Positions 1-6,340 are shown, counted from the stretch's first letter. The stretch: DNA of 64,000 nucleotides from Campylobacter concisus (GCF_002913715.1 NZ_PPCE01000009.1:248001-312000), one strand, 5' to 3'. Notes: generated from the sequence alone by a model not told the origin. Made by a program: numbers and translations.

Positions 1-101
1 CCGATACTAAAGGGATAAGTAGCATACTGCTTATAGTGGGGCTAGTTGGTCTTGGTTATGTGGCTATTGAAAAATTGAGTGACAAGCTAATAGAAGCTTA
101 A
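1..101 (+). CDS. C-terminal end of a membrane protein, cut by the window edge
   Basis: Only the last 32 or so codons are visible, in the frame whose first full codon is at position 3, ending at TAA 99-101. The translation has a hydrophobic segment (ISSILLIVGLVGLGYVAI) followed by a charged tail (EKLSDKLIEA). It aligns well with the C-terminus of the next gene: a Thr/Gly-rich entry, Ser-Ile, a Gly-Leu rich membrane helix, then K..D.L.E. The two therefore look like tandem paralogues. No function is recognised. Only 19 nt separate it from the next start, so co-transcription is likely. Confidence 0.55.
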   Translation, partial: DTKGISSILLIVGLVGLGYVAIEKLSDKLIEA

Positions 102-120
102 TAACTGAAAAGGCAAAAAT

Positions 121-582
121 ATGAATGATTTGATAACTGCTTATAACATGGCCGAAGAAGCTTATGAAAGTGCTATAAATATATTAGAAGAGGCTATTGA
201 AAACGAGACAAGTGCTAGTAAAAAGTTGGCTTTATTAGAAAAGGTTACTATATTAACCAAAGCAATTATCAAAATAAACAACGAAAAGATTAGATTATTC
301 GAAGAAAAAGCAATAGAATACAATACTGAACTATTAGAAAGAAATATGAGTAAACTATACGATGATAATTACTTTTTAAATGATGCTTTTGATAATGAGA
401 AAAATAGTCTCTCCGCCGAAATAGACATTCCTAATAAAAAAGCTAAAGTTGAAACATCAGGCACCACCTCTATCGTTATGGCTCTAGGTCTAACTGCACT
501 AGCAGGCGTAGCCTTATATAAATTTGGTGACAGCCTCCTTGAAGATGACTGCACTGAAACATTCGATGGCGTGCTCTACTAA
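121..582 (+). CDS. Hypothetical coiled-coil protein with C-terminal transmembrane helix
   Basis: A 153-aa protein of a family I do not recognise. Residues 1 to about 85 are rich in Glu, Lys, Leu and Ile and should form a long helix or coiled coil. Residues 86-115 are a polar linker. Residues 117-136 (SIVMALGLTALAGVALYKF) form one membrane helix, followed by a short acidic tail. It has no signal peptide, so it is probably tail-anchored. AAAAGGC precedes the ATG at a normal distance. The C-terminus resembles that of the truncated gene just upstream, suggesting a tandem family. Small helical tail-anchored proteins of this kind occur on mobile elements, but that role is inference only. Confidence 0.6.
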   Translation: MNDLITAYNMAEEAYESAINILEEAIENETSASKKLALLEKVTILTKAIIKINNEKIRLFEEKAIEYNTELLERNMSKLYDDNYFLNDAFDNEKNSLSAEIDIPNKKAKVETSGTTSIVMALGLTALAGVALYKFGDSLLEDDCTETFDGVLY

Positions 583-588
583 AAAGAA

Positions 589-625
589 TTTTAAGCAAAT
601 TTGATCCGATTTAGAGGATTGAAAA
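589..625 (+). repeat. Solitary divergent CRISPR repeat
   Basis: Aligned without gaps, this 37-nt segment matches the repeat of the array at 6004-6340 at 31 of 37 positions. The 3' handle GGATTGAAA is intact apart from the last base, and so is the block CAAATTTGA. It lies 7 nt after the stop codon of the 153-aa gene and about 5.4 kb left of the array, in the same orientation. No second copy is visible within about 80 nt on either side. It could be a relic of a second array, a recombination footprint, or a pseudo-repeat used for a crRNA-like RNA. Confidence 0.7.
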
Positions 626-720
626 TTACATTAGAAATACTAGAAATAGTTATAGAGGTATTAAAGGTCGCAGTAAAACATATATGTAACAATGTAGGTA
701 AAAAAATAATCTTATATTAA
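619..720 (+). CDS. Possible 33-aa amphipathic microprotein with TTG start
   Basis: An open frame starting at TTG 619, inside the divergent CRISPR repeat, and ending at TAA 720. It encodes an amphipathic helix (KITLEILEIVIEVLKVAVKH) and a short basic tail. AGAGG lies immediately upstream, but the spacing is too tight to be convincing. The pattern of Ile/Leu, Glu and Ala-Val-Lys resembles the microproteins encoded on the other strand at 832-1048. There is no homologue known to me, so this may be a chance ORF. Confidence 0.25.
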   Translation: MKITLEILEIVIEVLKVAVKHICNNVGKKIILY

Positions 721-779
721 GTAAAATAAAAAGGATAATAATGAAAGTAAAAACAAGAGATATGATAATAGTAGCAACT

Positions 780-842
780 CTATAATGTAGCTATACACAG
801 AGACGTTGTCTCTATAATCTTTAATAAATCTTTATTGCTCAT
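780..842 (-). CDS. Microprotein ORF 4 (20 aa)
   Basis: The last of four consecutive minus-strand microORFs. It starts at ATG 842-840, inside the end of the preceding ORF, and stops at 782-780. GAGGAG lies 7 nt upstream of the start, an excellent ribosome binding site. The product begins MSNKDLLKIIETTSL and ends in a short hydrophobic stretch. The overlap with the preceding ORF suggests translational coupling. Function unknown; it could be the truncated remnant of a longer gene. Confidence 0.35.
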   Translation of the reverse strand: MSNKDLLKIIETTSLCIATL

Positions 843-945
843 CGCATATCTCCTCATAAATTGTTGATCCTATCTTATATAGTGTGTATGTAGATATAGC
901 GACTTTGGCAGCAAGCTCTATGATTGGTATTATTAAAATTGGCAT
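832..945 (-). CDS. Microprotein ORF 3 (37 aa), hydrophobic N-terminal helix
   Basis: Starts at ATG 945-943 with AAAGGA 6-7 nt upstream and ends at 834-832. The protein begins MPILIIPIIELAAKVAIST, a hydrophobic to amphipathic helix, and finishes with an acidic tail (YEEICDEQ). It aligns with microORF 2: MPI at the start, then E..AK.AI..Y and a Lys-containing end, so the two look like tandem duplicates. A single short membrane helix is the only predictable structure. The family is not one I recognise. Confidence 0.45.
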   Translation of the reverse strand: MPILIIPIIELAAKVAISTYTLYKIGSTIYEEICDEQ

Positions 946-946
946 A

Positions 947-1048
947 TTATATCCTTTTTTTGCTTGTTAAAGTATCGATAGCCTTTTTGGCAACATAAAA
1001 CTCAATAGCTGCTTTAGCGAGCGCCTCTAAAATTAAAACAATAGGCAT
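947..1048 (-). CDS. Microprotein ORF 2 (33 aa), paralogue of ORF 3
   Basis: Starts at ATG 1048-1046 with GGGAGGG about 6 nt upstream, a near-perfect ribosome binding site, and stops at 949-947. The protein begins MPIVLILEALAKAAIEFYVA and ends in a basic stretch (KKAIDTLTSKKRI). Its stop codon and the start of ORF 3 are 1 nt apart, as in a polycistronic unit. It shares the MPI start, the Glu and the Ala-Lys-x-Ala-Ile pattern with ORF 3. The product is probably membrane-associated. Function unknown. Confidence 0.45.
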   Translation of the reverse strand: MPIVLILEALAKAAIEFYVAKKAIDTLTSKKRI

Positions 1049-1095
1049 ATTTAACCCTCCCATTTTTGATTTTTTACATACTGACAAGTGACTTG

Positions 1096-1161
1096 CTACC
1101 ACTCAATGTGGATATGGATGCCGTCACCGTCAATGGTTATATCGATAAAATCACAAGACAT
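1096..1161 (-). CDS. Microprotein ORF 1 (21 aa), acidic/His-rich
   Basis: Starts at ATG 1161-1159 with AAAAAAGGAG 7 nt upstream and stops at 1098-1096. The peptide is SCDFIDITIDGDGIHIHIEW after the initiator Met: alternating hydrophobic and charged residues suggest one or two beta strands around an IDGDG turn. A TATAAT box on the minus strand at 1207-1202 is well placed to transcribe the whole microORF cluster. It has no known homologue that I can name. The strong Shine-Dalgarno sequences of all four ORFs are the main support. Confidence 0.4.
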   Translation of the reverse strand: MSCDFIDITIDGDGIHIHIEW

Positions 1162-1201
1162 AGATTTCTCCTTTTTTAAGTTATTTTGCTTTGTTGGGAG
1201 A

Positions 1202-1237
1202 ATTATAAAAGAGTGTATGGACAAACTACGGTATAAT
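1202..1237. promoter_or_regulatory. Overlapping divergent promoters of the WYL gene and the microORF cluster
   Basis: TATAAT on the plus strand at 1232-1237 lies 31 nt upstream of the WYL gene start. TATAAT on the minus strand at 1207-1202 lies about 40 nt upstream of microORF 1. The two -10 boxes are only about 25 bp apart, so each promoter's -35 region overlaps the other promoter. A regulator binding here would control both units. Confidence 0.5.
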
Positions 1238-1267
1238 TTACAAAAAGTTTTAAAAAAGGATAAAGCA

Positions 1268-2230
1268 ATGGACGCCCAAACTAGGATACTGTGGCTACTT
1301 AAAAAATTAAATCGCGGCGAGATAATCGACACTGCGCAAGACGAGCTGTGGATCAATGAAAAAGATAATAGTAAGCCAAGACTAAACAATAAAACCATAA
1401 AGCGCGACTTTGATGCTATAAAAGACGTGTTTAATGAGATAGAAATAAAACGGACAGGACCTGGCTGCTACCAGGCTATCAATACAAATTTGCTCGATGA
1501 TCTGCTAGATGAGAGAAAGAGAAATGTCCTAAAGATAATCTACGCGATGCTTGCCAAAAACTCTCAAAAATTTAATGAAACCAGCAAGAAAACGGCTGTA
1601 TCTCAAACTATAAATGAATCATTGGGCGTTTATGACTTTATCACGAGCCCGATCGAGACGGAACTAGACAAAAGCATCATAAAAACGCTAGAAGATGCAA
1701 TACGCTATAGAAAAAAGCTCGCGATTGAGTATACCCCGACGAATAGGTCTGATAGCAAAAAATTTAAAGAGGTGAAGCCATATAAAATTTTACTGATCAA
1801 TGAAAATTTATATCTGGCAAATAGCAACAACGAGTATGATTTTTCACTTTTTAGGATAGCTGGGATAGTAAATTTAGAGGTTATCAAAGGCGAAACGTTT
1901 AATCACGACTATAACATCGATGATTTTATAAAAAACATCCAAACGCCGTTTGCGGTCTTTTCACATGAGTGGAGAAGCTCGCTCATAGAAGTGCAGCTCG
2001 AGATCAGCCCACAAAAAGCCTTTTTGTTTGAGAGAAAAAACTTCTTTCAATCGCAAAAGATCATAGAGCACAAGCCAGACGGAGCGATTGTGGTTAGCTA
2101 CCATTTTAGTGATCTTAAAGAGATAGAGTTTTTTATCATGGAGTTTTTGGGATACGTCAAAATTTTAGCCCCAGTGGAGCTAAAACAAAAGATCATAAAA
2201 AAGATAGAAGAAGGTAAAAATTTACTCTAA
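1268..2230 (+). CDS. WYL-domain transcriptional regulator
   Basis: A 320-aa protein, taking ATG 1268 as the start because AAAAAGGA precedes it and the upstream in-frame codons encode no plausible protein. Residues 1-70 look like a winged helix-turn-helix, with RDFDAI (46-51) in the position typical of this family. Residues 140-205 form the WYL domain; the signature is PYKILLINENLYLA (171-184) followed by FRIAGI (195-200). Residues 235-320 match the C-terminal WCX-like extension. WYL regulators such as BrxR and CapW repress phage-defence operons and are thought to sense nucleic acid or nucleotide ligands. Here the gene is divergent from the microORFs and tail to tail with darG with no gap. A role in controlling this island is inference. 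Confidence 0.8.
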   Translation: MDAQTRILWLLKKLNRGEIIDTAQDELWINEKDNSKPRLNNKTIKRDFDAIKDVFNEIEIKRTGPGCYQAINTNLLDDLLDERKRNVLKIIYAMLAKNSQKFNETSKKTAVSQTINESLGVYDFITSPIETELDKSIIKTLEDAIRYRKKLAIEYTPTNRSDSKKFKEVKPYKILLINENLYLANSNNEYDFSLFRIAGIVNLEVIKGETFNHDYNIDDFIKNIQTPFAVFSHEWRSSLIEVQLEISPQKAFLFERKNFFQSQKIIEHKPDGAIVVSYHFSDLKEIEFFIMEFLGYVKILAPVELKQKIIKKIEEGKNLL

Positions 2231-2914
2231 CTAAAATAGTCTTTTTGGCATGCTTTTAACTATCCTAAAACATGCCTCAAGCGACTTATCGCCTATGCCA
2301 GGAGCCCTTAGCAAAGAGCTTAGCGAGTGATATAGCCCACTATCTATGGCATCTTTGATAGATTGAAATCTTATATTTTTTATACCCAAGATCTTGGTCT
2401 GCCTTTTTAGCTCATCGATATCAAAATTTAGCGCAAAATCATCATACAAGTCATCACTTGCACTCTCGTCAAATTCCCAAATTTCACACTCTATTTCTAA
2501 AGGCTCCAGAAATTCCATCATCAAATTTATAACTTCATCTTTATCAAGTCCGCCATTTGCGGCACCAAGAAGTGGAAATGCGATATGGTTGATCTTTTTA
2601 CTCGCATAAGTATTTACAAATTTTTCAAGACCGACTTTTATGTAGCTCATTTTTGACGGATCTTTCCAATGCTTTTTGGTAGGGAAATTTAGCACCTGTC
2701 GTCCATCATCAGCCTTGTATAACCATAGTTTGCCTATTTCTATTTTATTTGGGTTGCCCTCACTGCAAAGCTCAACATATCGCGAGAACATTTCAGGATA
2801 GCGCAATCTAAATTCATACGCTATGCCAGCGCCCATTACGCCTACGCAGTTAATGGTATTTACTATGGTGTCCGCTTTGGTGTTAAATATATTGCCATTT
2901 TTAAGAGTTACCAT
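2231..2914 (-). CDS. darG: DarG-like macrodomain antitoxin (DNA ADP-ribosylglycohydrolase)
   Basis: A 227-aa protein. Residues 1-150 form a macrodomain: NTINCVGVMGAGIA (19-32) and FPLLGAANGGL (113-123) are the two ADP-ribose binding loops. DarG removes ADP-ribose that DarT attaches to thymidine in single-stranded DNA and, in longer members, also binds the toxin directly. The last 75 residues are not macrodomain; they include RAPGIGDKSLEA (203-214), which resembles a helix-hairpin-helix DNA-binding motif. The gene follows darT by 8 nt on the same strand, with AAGGAT as ribosome binding site. Its stop codon abuts that of the WYL gene. The DarG assignment rests on the macrodomain plus the darT neighbour. 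Confidence 0.85.
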   Translation of the reverse strand: MVTLKNGNIFNTKADTIVNTINCVGVMGAGIAYEFRLRYPEMFSRYVELCSEGNPNKIEIGKLWLYKADDGRQVLNFPTKKHWKDPSKMSYIKVGLEKFVNTYASKKINHIAFPLLGAANGGLDKDEVINLMMEFLEPLEIECEIWEFDESASDDLYDDFALNFDIDELKRQTKILGIKNIRFQSIKDAIDSGLYHSLSSLLRAPGIGDKSLEACFRIVKSMPKRLF

Positions 2915-2922
2915 TTTTATCC

Positions 2923-3543
2923 TTAGAAAAATTTAGCTGGATCAACTATGACGTTGATATTATACATCTTAAGATCGCCAGCCAGCTGCTCTTCAATAGC
3001 TTTTTTACTAGCTTGATCTTTAACATATATAGAGCGTATGTAACGGCCATAAACTACATCATTGATCAAAATTTCTGCCATCATTTTTTGTTTGATATCA
3101 TTGTTTGCAATGCCATTGTTGCACCATCTTGGAGAAAAGACATCATCAAAATTTATAAAATTTGGATCTTGCAAGTCAGGCAAATTTTTACTAAATTTAG
3201 CCTCATCTGCAGACGCATTGCGATTTGAGATCAAAAAGCCATCTTGGTGATCTTTGATAACCCGAACGTCAAGTCCTAGAATGATAACGCGAGCATTGTT
3301 TCTATTTCTATAGAGCATGGCATTGCGTGGATTAAAATAAAAAGGAACATAGTCGTGAATTTTATGTCCATATATGAACTCAATCTTTTCGCGCCTTGCA
3401 TTTACCTCTTGGTTGCTGATATCTACTTGTTTATAAGTGTTGTAGTGATTTTGCAAGCCATGTAGTAAAATGTTTTGTAAATTATTGCAGTCCGTCATAT
3501 GGAAAATTTCGCTCATGCTGTCTAAGAAAGTTTGGTTGCTCAT
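2923..3543 (-). CDS. darT: DarT toxin, ssDNA thymidine ADP-ribosyltransferase (DUF4433)
   Basis: A 206-aa protein when started at ATG 3543, which has GGAGG 6 nt upstream; a longer frame to 3591 exists but lacks such a site. DarT transfers ADP-ribose from NAD+ to thymidine in ssDNA, blocking replication, and is neutralised by DarG. Visible family features are IFHMTDCNNLQNILLHGL (13-30), VPFYFNPRNAMLY (66-78), the ASADEAKF loop (110-117) and the catalytic Glu in KQKMMAEILI (151-160, E157). The length is normal for the family and no inactivating change is seen. It sits between the CRISPR accessory genes and darG, all on the minus strand. DarTG systems act as anti-phage abortive infection modules. 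Confidence 0.9.
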   Translation of the reverse strand: MSNQTFLDSMSEIFHMTDCNNLQNILLHGLQNHYNTYKQVDISNQEVNARREKIEFIYGHKIHDYVPFYFNPRNAMLYRNRNNARVIILGLDVRVIKDHQDGFLISNRNASADEAKFSKNLPDLQDPNFINFDDVFSPRWCNNGIANNDIKQKMMAEILINDVVYGRYIRSIYVKDQASKKAIEEQLAGDLKMYNINVIVDPAKFF

Positions 3544-3612
3544 TATAACCTCCGTTATTTTTTCGGAGATTATAAGGGGCATTATAGACATATAGTGTCT
3601 AAAAATATTAAA

Positions 3613-4935
3613 TTATAGGCTTTGTTGTATATTTATAAAATTATGGTATCTATCAAACAGCTTTTTTATCTCTTGTTTTATATGGCTAAATTCTTCTTCG
3701 CTGATATTGCCGTGTGCGAAGTCATTACGCAATTTATATAATTCTTCATGATATTCTAACAACTCACAGCCTGAACCAAATTCTGTCTTGATTACTGACC
3801 TTATGTTATCTATATCAAAATTTGTAAGGTCAAGATACTTTAAATTTCTCTTAGTACTATAGGCAAAATCATCATTGGATGCATCGGCACGAACTTTTAG
3901 TGCCTGAACAAAAAAATTGCTAATTTTGTAATTCCTACGTTCTTTCTTTTTGGAACATTCATCTAAAATTTTCTTAAAAACGACAGGGATATTTCTTTCA
4001 AAAACTCCAACTATATAGCTATTTACACTCTCAAACAAGAGCACCAGCGACTGCAGCAAGTAGCCCTTTTCAAACATATCTTTAGCTAGTTTATACCTAA
4101 AAACATAGGTACTATCACTCCAGTCGCATATTTTATTTAGCCTCTCTTTTAAATTCTTAGCTCTTGATATAAGCGCGATATCATCTATCCTATCGAGCTC
4201 TTTGATCAGCTCACCATACGAGCTTTTCAGCTTTGCGATATTTAAACTTAGTATATTATTTGAAAAATCATTTAAAGCATTTACCAGCGACTCAAATTTC
4301 TTTGTATTTATATGCTGAGCCAAGGTATAGTTTTGAGAAAAAGCTGCTATCACAAAAGCGATGTTGGCGATATCTAGGTATTGTCTTAGGTCTATTATCT
4401 CGTATAGCTTGGATTTTTCTATCTCCTTTGCAAATAAAATTTGATCTATTTTGGAGACGTTTGAGAAGTTTTGTATGAGTAGATCGACTAGCGCAAGCAA
4501 AGGCAGGTGTCTAAAGCCATGCGTCACATCAAAGACGATCTTACTGACACCACTTTTTACTAGATCATCTATCGCTCTTTCAAATATCTCAAACAAAGCC
4601 TCAAAATTTTTCTCATCTACTATCTTATAGCTATCATTAAAATTTATCTGAAAATCCGCATAGTGCGCCATTACCGCTTCGTTAAATCCCCTAGCATCTG
4701 TCGTATATATGGGTACTATATTTTCAGCACCAAATTTATCTGCCAGCAACGGCAAAGTGTTAAAGAACTCTTGCGATTTATCAGCGCTCTCACCAGCGAA
4801 ATAATACCTAGCGCAACCTTCGGTTTTAATGTTCTCTTTTTGACCTTGTATGCCAAGGATGGTGATAACGGCTGTTTTGTTGTTGATCTCTTCACTCTGG
4901 GGTGGATTTGCTTTTTTGACTATATTTAGTGGCAT
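3613..4935 (-). CDS. CRISPR-associated CARF-HEPN ribonuclease, TM1812/TIGR02221 (Csx1/Csx2) family
   Basis: A 440-aa protein. The N-terminal half is a CARF (Rossmann-like) domain; the family signature DVTHGFRHLPLLAL is at residues 136-149. The C-terminal half is helical and carries the HEPN RNase motif R-x4-H in RNDFAH (403-408). In type III CRISPR systems Cas10 makes cyclic oligoadenylate, which binds the CARF domain and switches on HEPN RNA cleavage, giving dormancy or death of the infected cell. Both key motifs are intact, so the protein should be active. The start is supported by AAAGGAAG. It lies downstream of the csx20-like gene on the same strand. No cas10 is visible, so the source of the activating nucleotide is unknown. 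Confidence 0.88.
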   Translation of the reverse strand: MPLNIVKKANPPQSEEINNKTAVITILGIQGQKENIKTEGCARYYFAGESADKSQEFFNTLPLLADKFGAENIVPIYTTDARGFNEAVMAHYADFQINFNDSYKIVDEKNFEALFEIFERAIDDLVKSGVSKIVFDVTHGFRHLPLLALVDLLIQNFSNVSKIDQILFAKEIEKSKLYEIIDLRQYLDIANIAFVIAAFSQNYTLAQHINTKKFESLVNALNDFSNNILSLNIAKLKSSYGELIKELDRIDDIALISRAKNLKERLNKICDWSDSTYVFRYKLAKDMFEKGYLLQSLVLLFESVNSYIVGVFERNIPVVFKKILDECSKKKERRNYKISNFFVQALKVRADASNDDFAYSTKRNLKYLDLTNFDIDNIRSVIKTEFGSGCELLEYHEELYKLRNDFAHGNISEEEFSHIKQEIKKLFDRYHNFINIQQSL

Positions 4936-5031
4936 TTGCTTCCTTTAAATTTAACAGCTTATATTTTTGAAGTATAAGAGATTATCTCGTTTTGCAACTT
5001 GCGTTTTACTTAATAAGACAATGGCTAGATC

Positions 5032-5406
5032 CTACAGATACTCTCTAAATTTCTCGTGCTTAAATTCGCGCTTTATTATCGTTTTCCCGTCTATTACGAG
5101 TTCTTGCGCCATGCGTTTAGTAGTAGCATAGATGGTCTTTATCCCGATATTTTTAGCGAAATTTATCATATTATATGTAGCGCCAAAGTCACCTTGTACT
5201 AGTAAAATATCACCAGCTTCAGCTTCAAGCATCAACTCCTTTTTATATCTGTTTAAAGCATATAGTATATTTTCATCAGATGGGCTAATGTTTGACCACG
5301 CGTCATCGGCAATATTTATAATATTTTCGACGCCAAAGATCTTTAGAGCTTGACTTTTCTGCTCTTGTGTCAAGCCATGACTTATAAGCACAAACATCTT
5401 TTTCAT
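5032..5406 (-). CDS. csx20: Csx20-like CRISPR accessory protein, predicted ring nuclease
   Basis: A 124-aa single-domain protein with a Rossmann-like pattern. The conserved-looking blocks are FVLISHGLT (5-13), VQGDFGATYNMINFA (70-84), IYATTKR (92-98) and FKHEKFREY (115-123), which I recognise from memory as Csx20. Csx20 was predicted in the CARF-superfamily classification to be a stand-alone ring nuclease that degrades cyclic oligoadenylate and so turns off CARF effectors. Its place directly upstream of a CARF-HEPN RNase (96-nt gap, same strand) is what an off-switch would show. AAAAGGAAGAG precedes the ATG. Identity is fairly secure; the enzymatic role is known-family inference. Confidence 0.75.
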   Translation of the reverse strand: MKKMFVLISHGLTQEQKSQALKIFGVENIINIADDAWSNISPSDENILYALNRYKKELMLEAEAGDILLVQGDFGATYNMINFAKNIGIKTIYATTKRMAQELVIDGKTIIKREFKHEKFREYL

Positions 5407-5592
5407 TACTCTTCCTTTTTAAATTTTATCTATACAAAACAAGACAAGATACTATCTGGCTTTTTGGACACAATATGACAAAAAAATATAAACAGCCTGA
5501 GAATTTATAGACTATGTCGTAAACCAGCCATCTTTGAGAAGCAAGAGCTCTTTGTCTAGCTTATGTCGTTCTTAAATTTCTTTTGGATTTTT
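5407..5592. other. Intergenic region upstream of csx20
   Basis: An AT-rich stretch with no ORF of note. It should hold the promoter of the csx20 operon on the minus strand, but no box is clear enough to assign. Confidence 0.4.
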
Positions 5593-5915
5593 GATTTGCG
5601 AACTTTTTTAGCTGAAATTTGACCCTTTTTAGCTAAAATCTCGCGAAATAGGTTCGCAAATCTAGTTTTTTCAAAATATCTCTCATACATTTGCGAACTT
5701 TTAGTTATGGCTAAGTTTAGGATAGCCTATTTTAGGACCTTGCGAAACTTATATACCGCTTAAAGTTCGCAAATCTATAAAATTTGAAATTTTTAAAAGA
5801 GATTTGCGAACTTTTTTAAGATGACAAATGCCTAAATTTATGGGTTCTTTCACTTATCATTGTTAATTTTATGGAGTTAGTATTTTTAAATACCTATACA
5901 TTTGCGAACTTTTTT
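5593..5915. repeat. Cluster of TTTGCGAAC direct and inverted repeats
   Basis: Six exact copies of the 9-mer TTTGCGAAC occur within 315 bp. Four are on the plus strand (5595, 5690, 5803, 5901) and two on the minus strand (cores 5652-5660 and 5765-5773). A variant, TTGCGAAAC, is at about 5740. Most copies extend to ATTTGCGAACTTTT. Copies at 5762-5776 and 5800-5814 form a perfect 15-bp inverted repeat with a 23-nt loop. Spacing between like-oriented copies is 95 to 113 bp. The cluster lies between csx20 and the CRISPR array and may be regulator binding sites, nested hairpins, or part of an extended leader. Confidence 0.75.
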
Positions 5916-6003
5916 GAGCTTTTCACGAATTTTAGGTATCTTTAAAGCCAGTTTCTTAAATAATTTTGCTAATTTTTCCTTTGCAAAAATAGTCTTTTAG
6001 GCT
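5916..6003 (+). promoter_or_regulatory. Probable CRISPR leader
   Basis: An AT-rich, ORF-free segment directly upstream of the first complete repeat. The array decays at its right end (truncated last repeat), which puts the leader on the left. No clear promoter can be picked. Confidence 0.4.
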
Positions 6004-6340
6004 ATTTAAACAAATTTGACCCGATCAAGGGGATTGAAACACAGCAAATAATGTTTGCTCAAATTGTGTAAATCTGTCGTATTTAAACAAATTTGACCCG
6101 CTCAAGGGGATTGAAACAATTTTTCACTTTGAGTTCTATGTTTCCATGTAAACTCACATTTAAACAAATTTGACCCGATCTAGGGGATTGAAACATTAGC
6201 ACGACTACCGCCATATTGTATGGTCTTGTTTCATTTAAACAAATTTGACCCGATCAAGGGGATTGAAACATGTTTGTCATATTTGGGTTATCCCACTGGT
6301 CGCACTTACGTATTTAAACAAATTTGACCCGATCAAGGGG
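6004..6340 (+). CRISPR. Small decaying CRISPR array: 4 full repeats, 1 truncated repeat, 4 spacers
   Basis: The 37-nt repeat reads ATTTAAACAAATTTGACC followed by CGATCAAGGGGATTGAAAC. Full copies are at 6004-6040, 6081-6117, 6158-6194 and 6233-6269; the fifth (6312-6340) loses its last 8 nt. Copies 2 and 3 each carry one substitution in the middle. Spacers are 40, 40, 38 and 42 nt. The 3' end ATTGAAAC is the crRNA 5' handle type seen with type III and I-B systems, in line with the nearby CARF and ring nuclease genes. No adaptation genes are present, so the array is probably static. Confidence 0.95.

Noticed and set aside
626..720. Second pseudo-repeat expected for a CreA-like RNA
   Set aside because: No sequence resembling the repeat is found 30-45 nt after the lone repeat, so a two-repeat crRNA-like unit is not supported.
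741..785. 14-codon ORF after AAAGGA on the plus strand
   Set aside because: Too short to support, and it overlaps the end of a minus-strand microORF.
1096..1398. 100-codon minus-strand ORF opposite the WYL gene
   Set aside because: Most of it is the shadow of the WYL gene and its promoter; only the last 22 codons (start 1161) have a ribosome binding site and were kept as a microORF.
3544..3591. Longer darT start at 3591
   Set aside because: GGAGG lies just before ATG 3543, and the extra 16 residues are hydrophobic and not part of the DarT fold.
5615..5625. AAATTTGACCC, an 11-nt match to the CRISPR repeat
   Set aside because: The match stops after 11 nt in AT-rich DNA; it is not enough to call a relic repeat.
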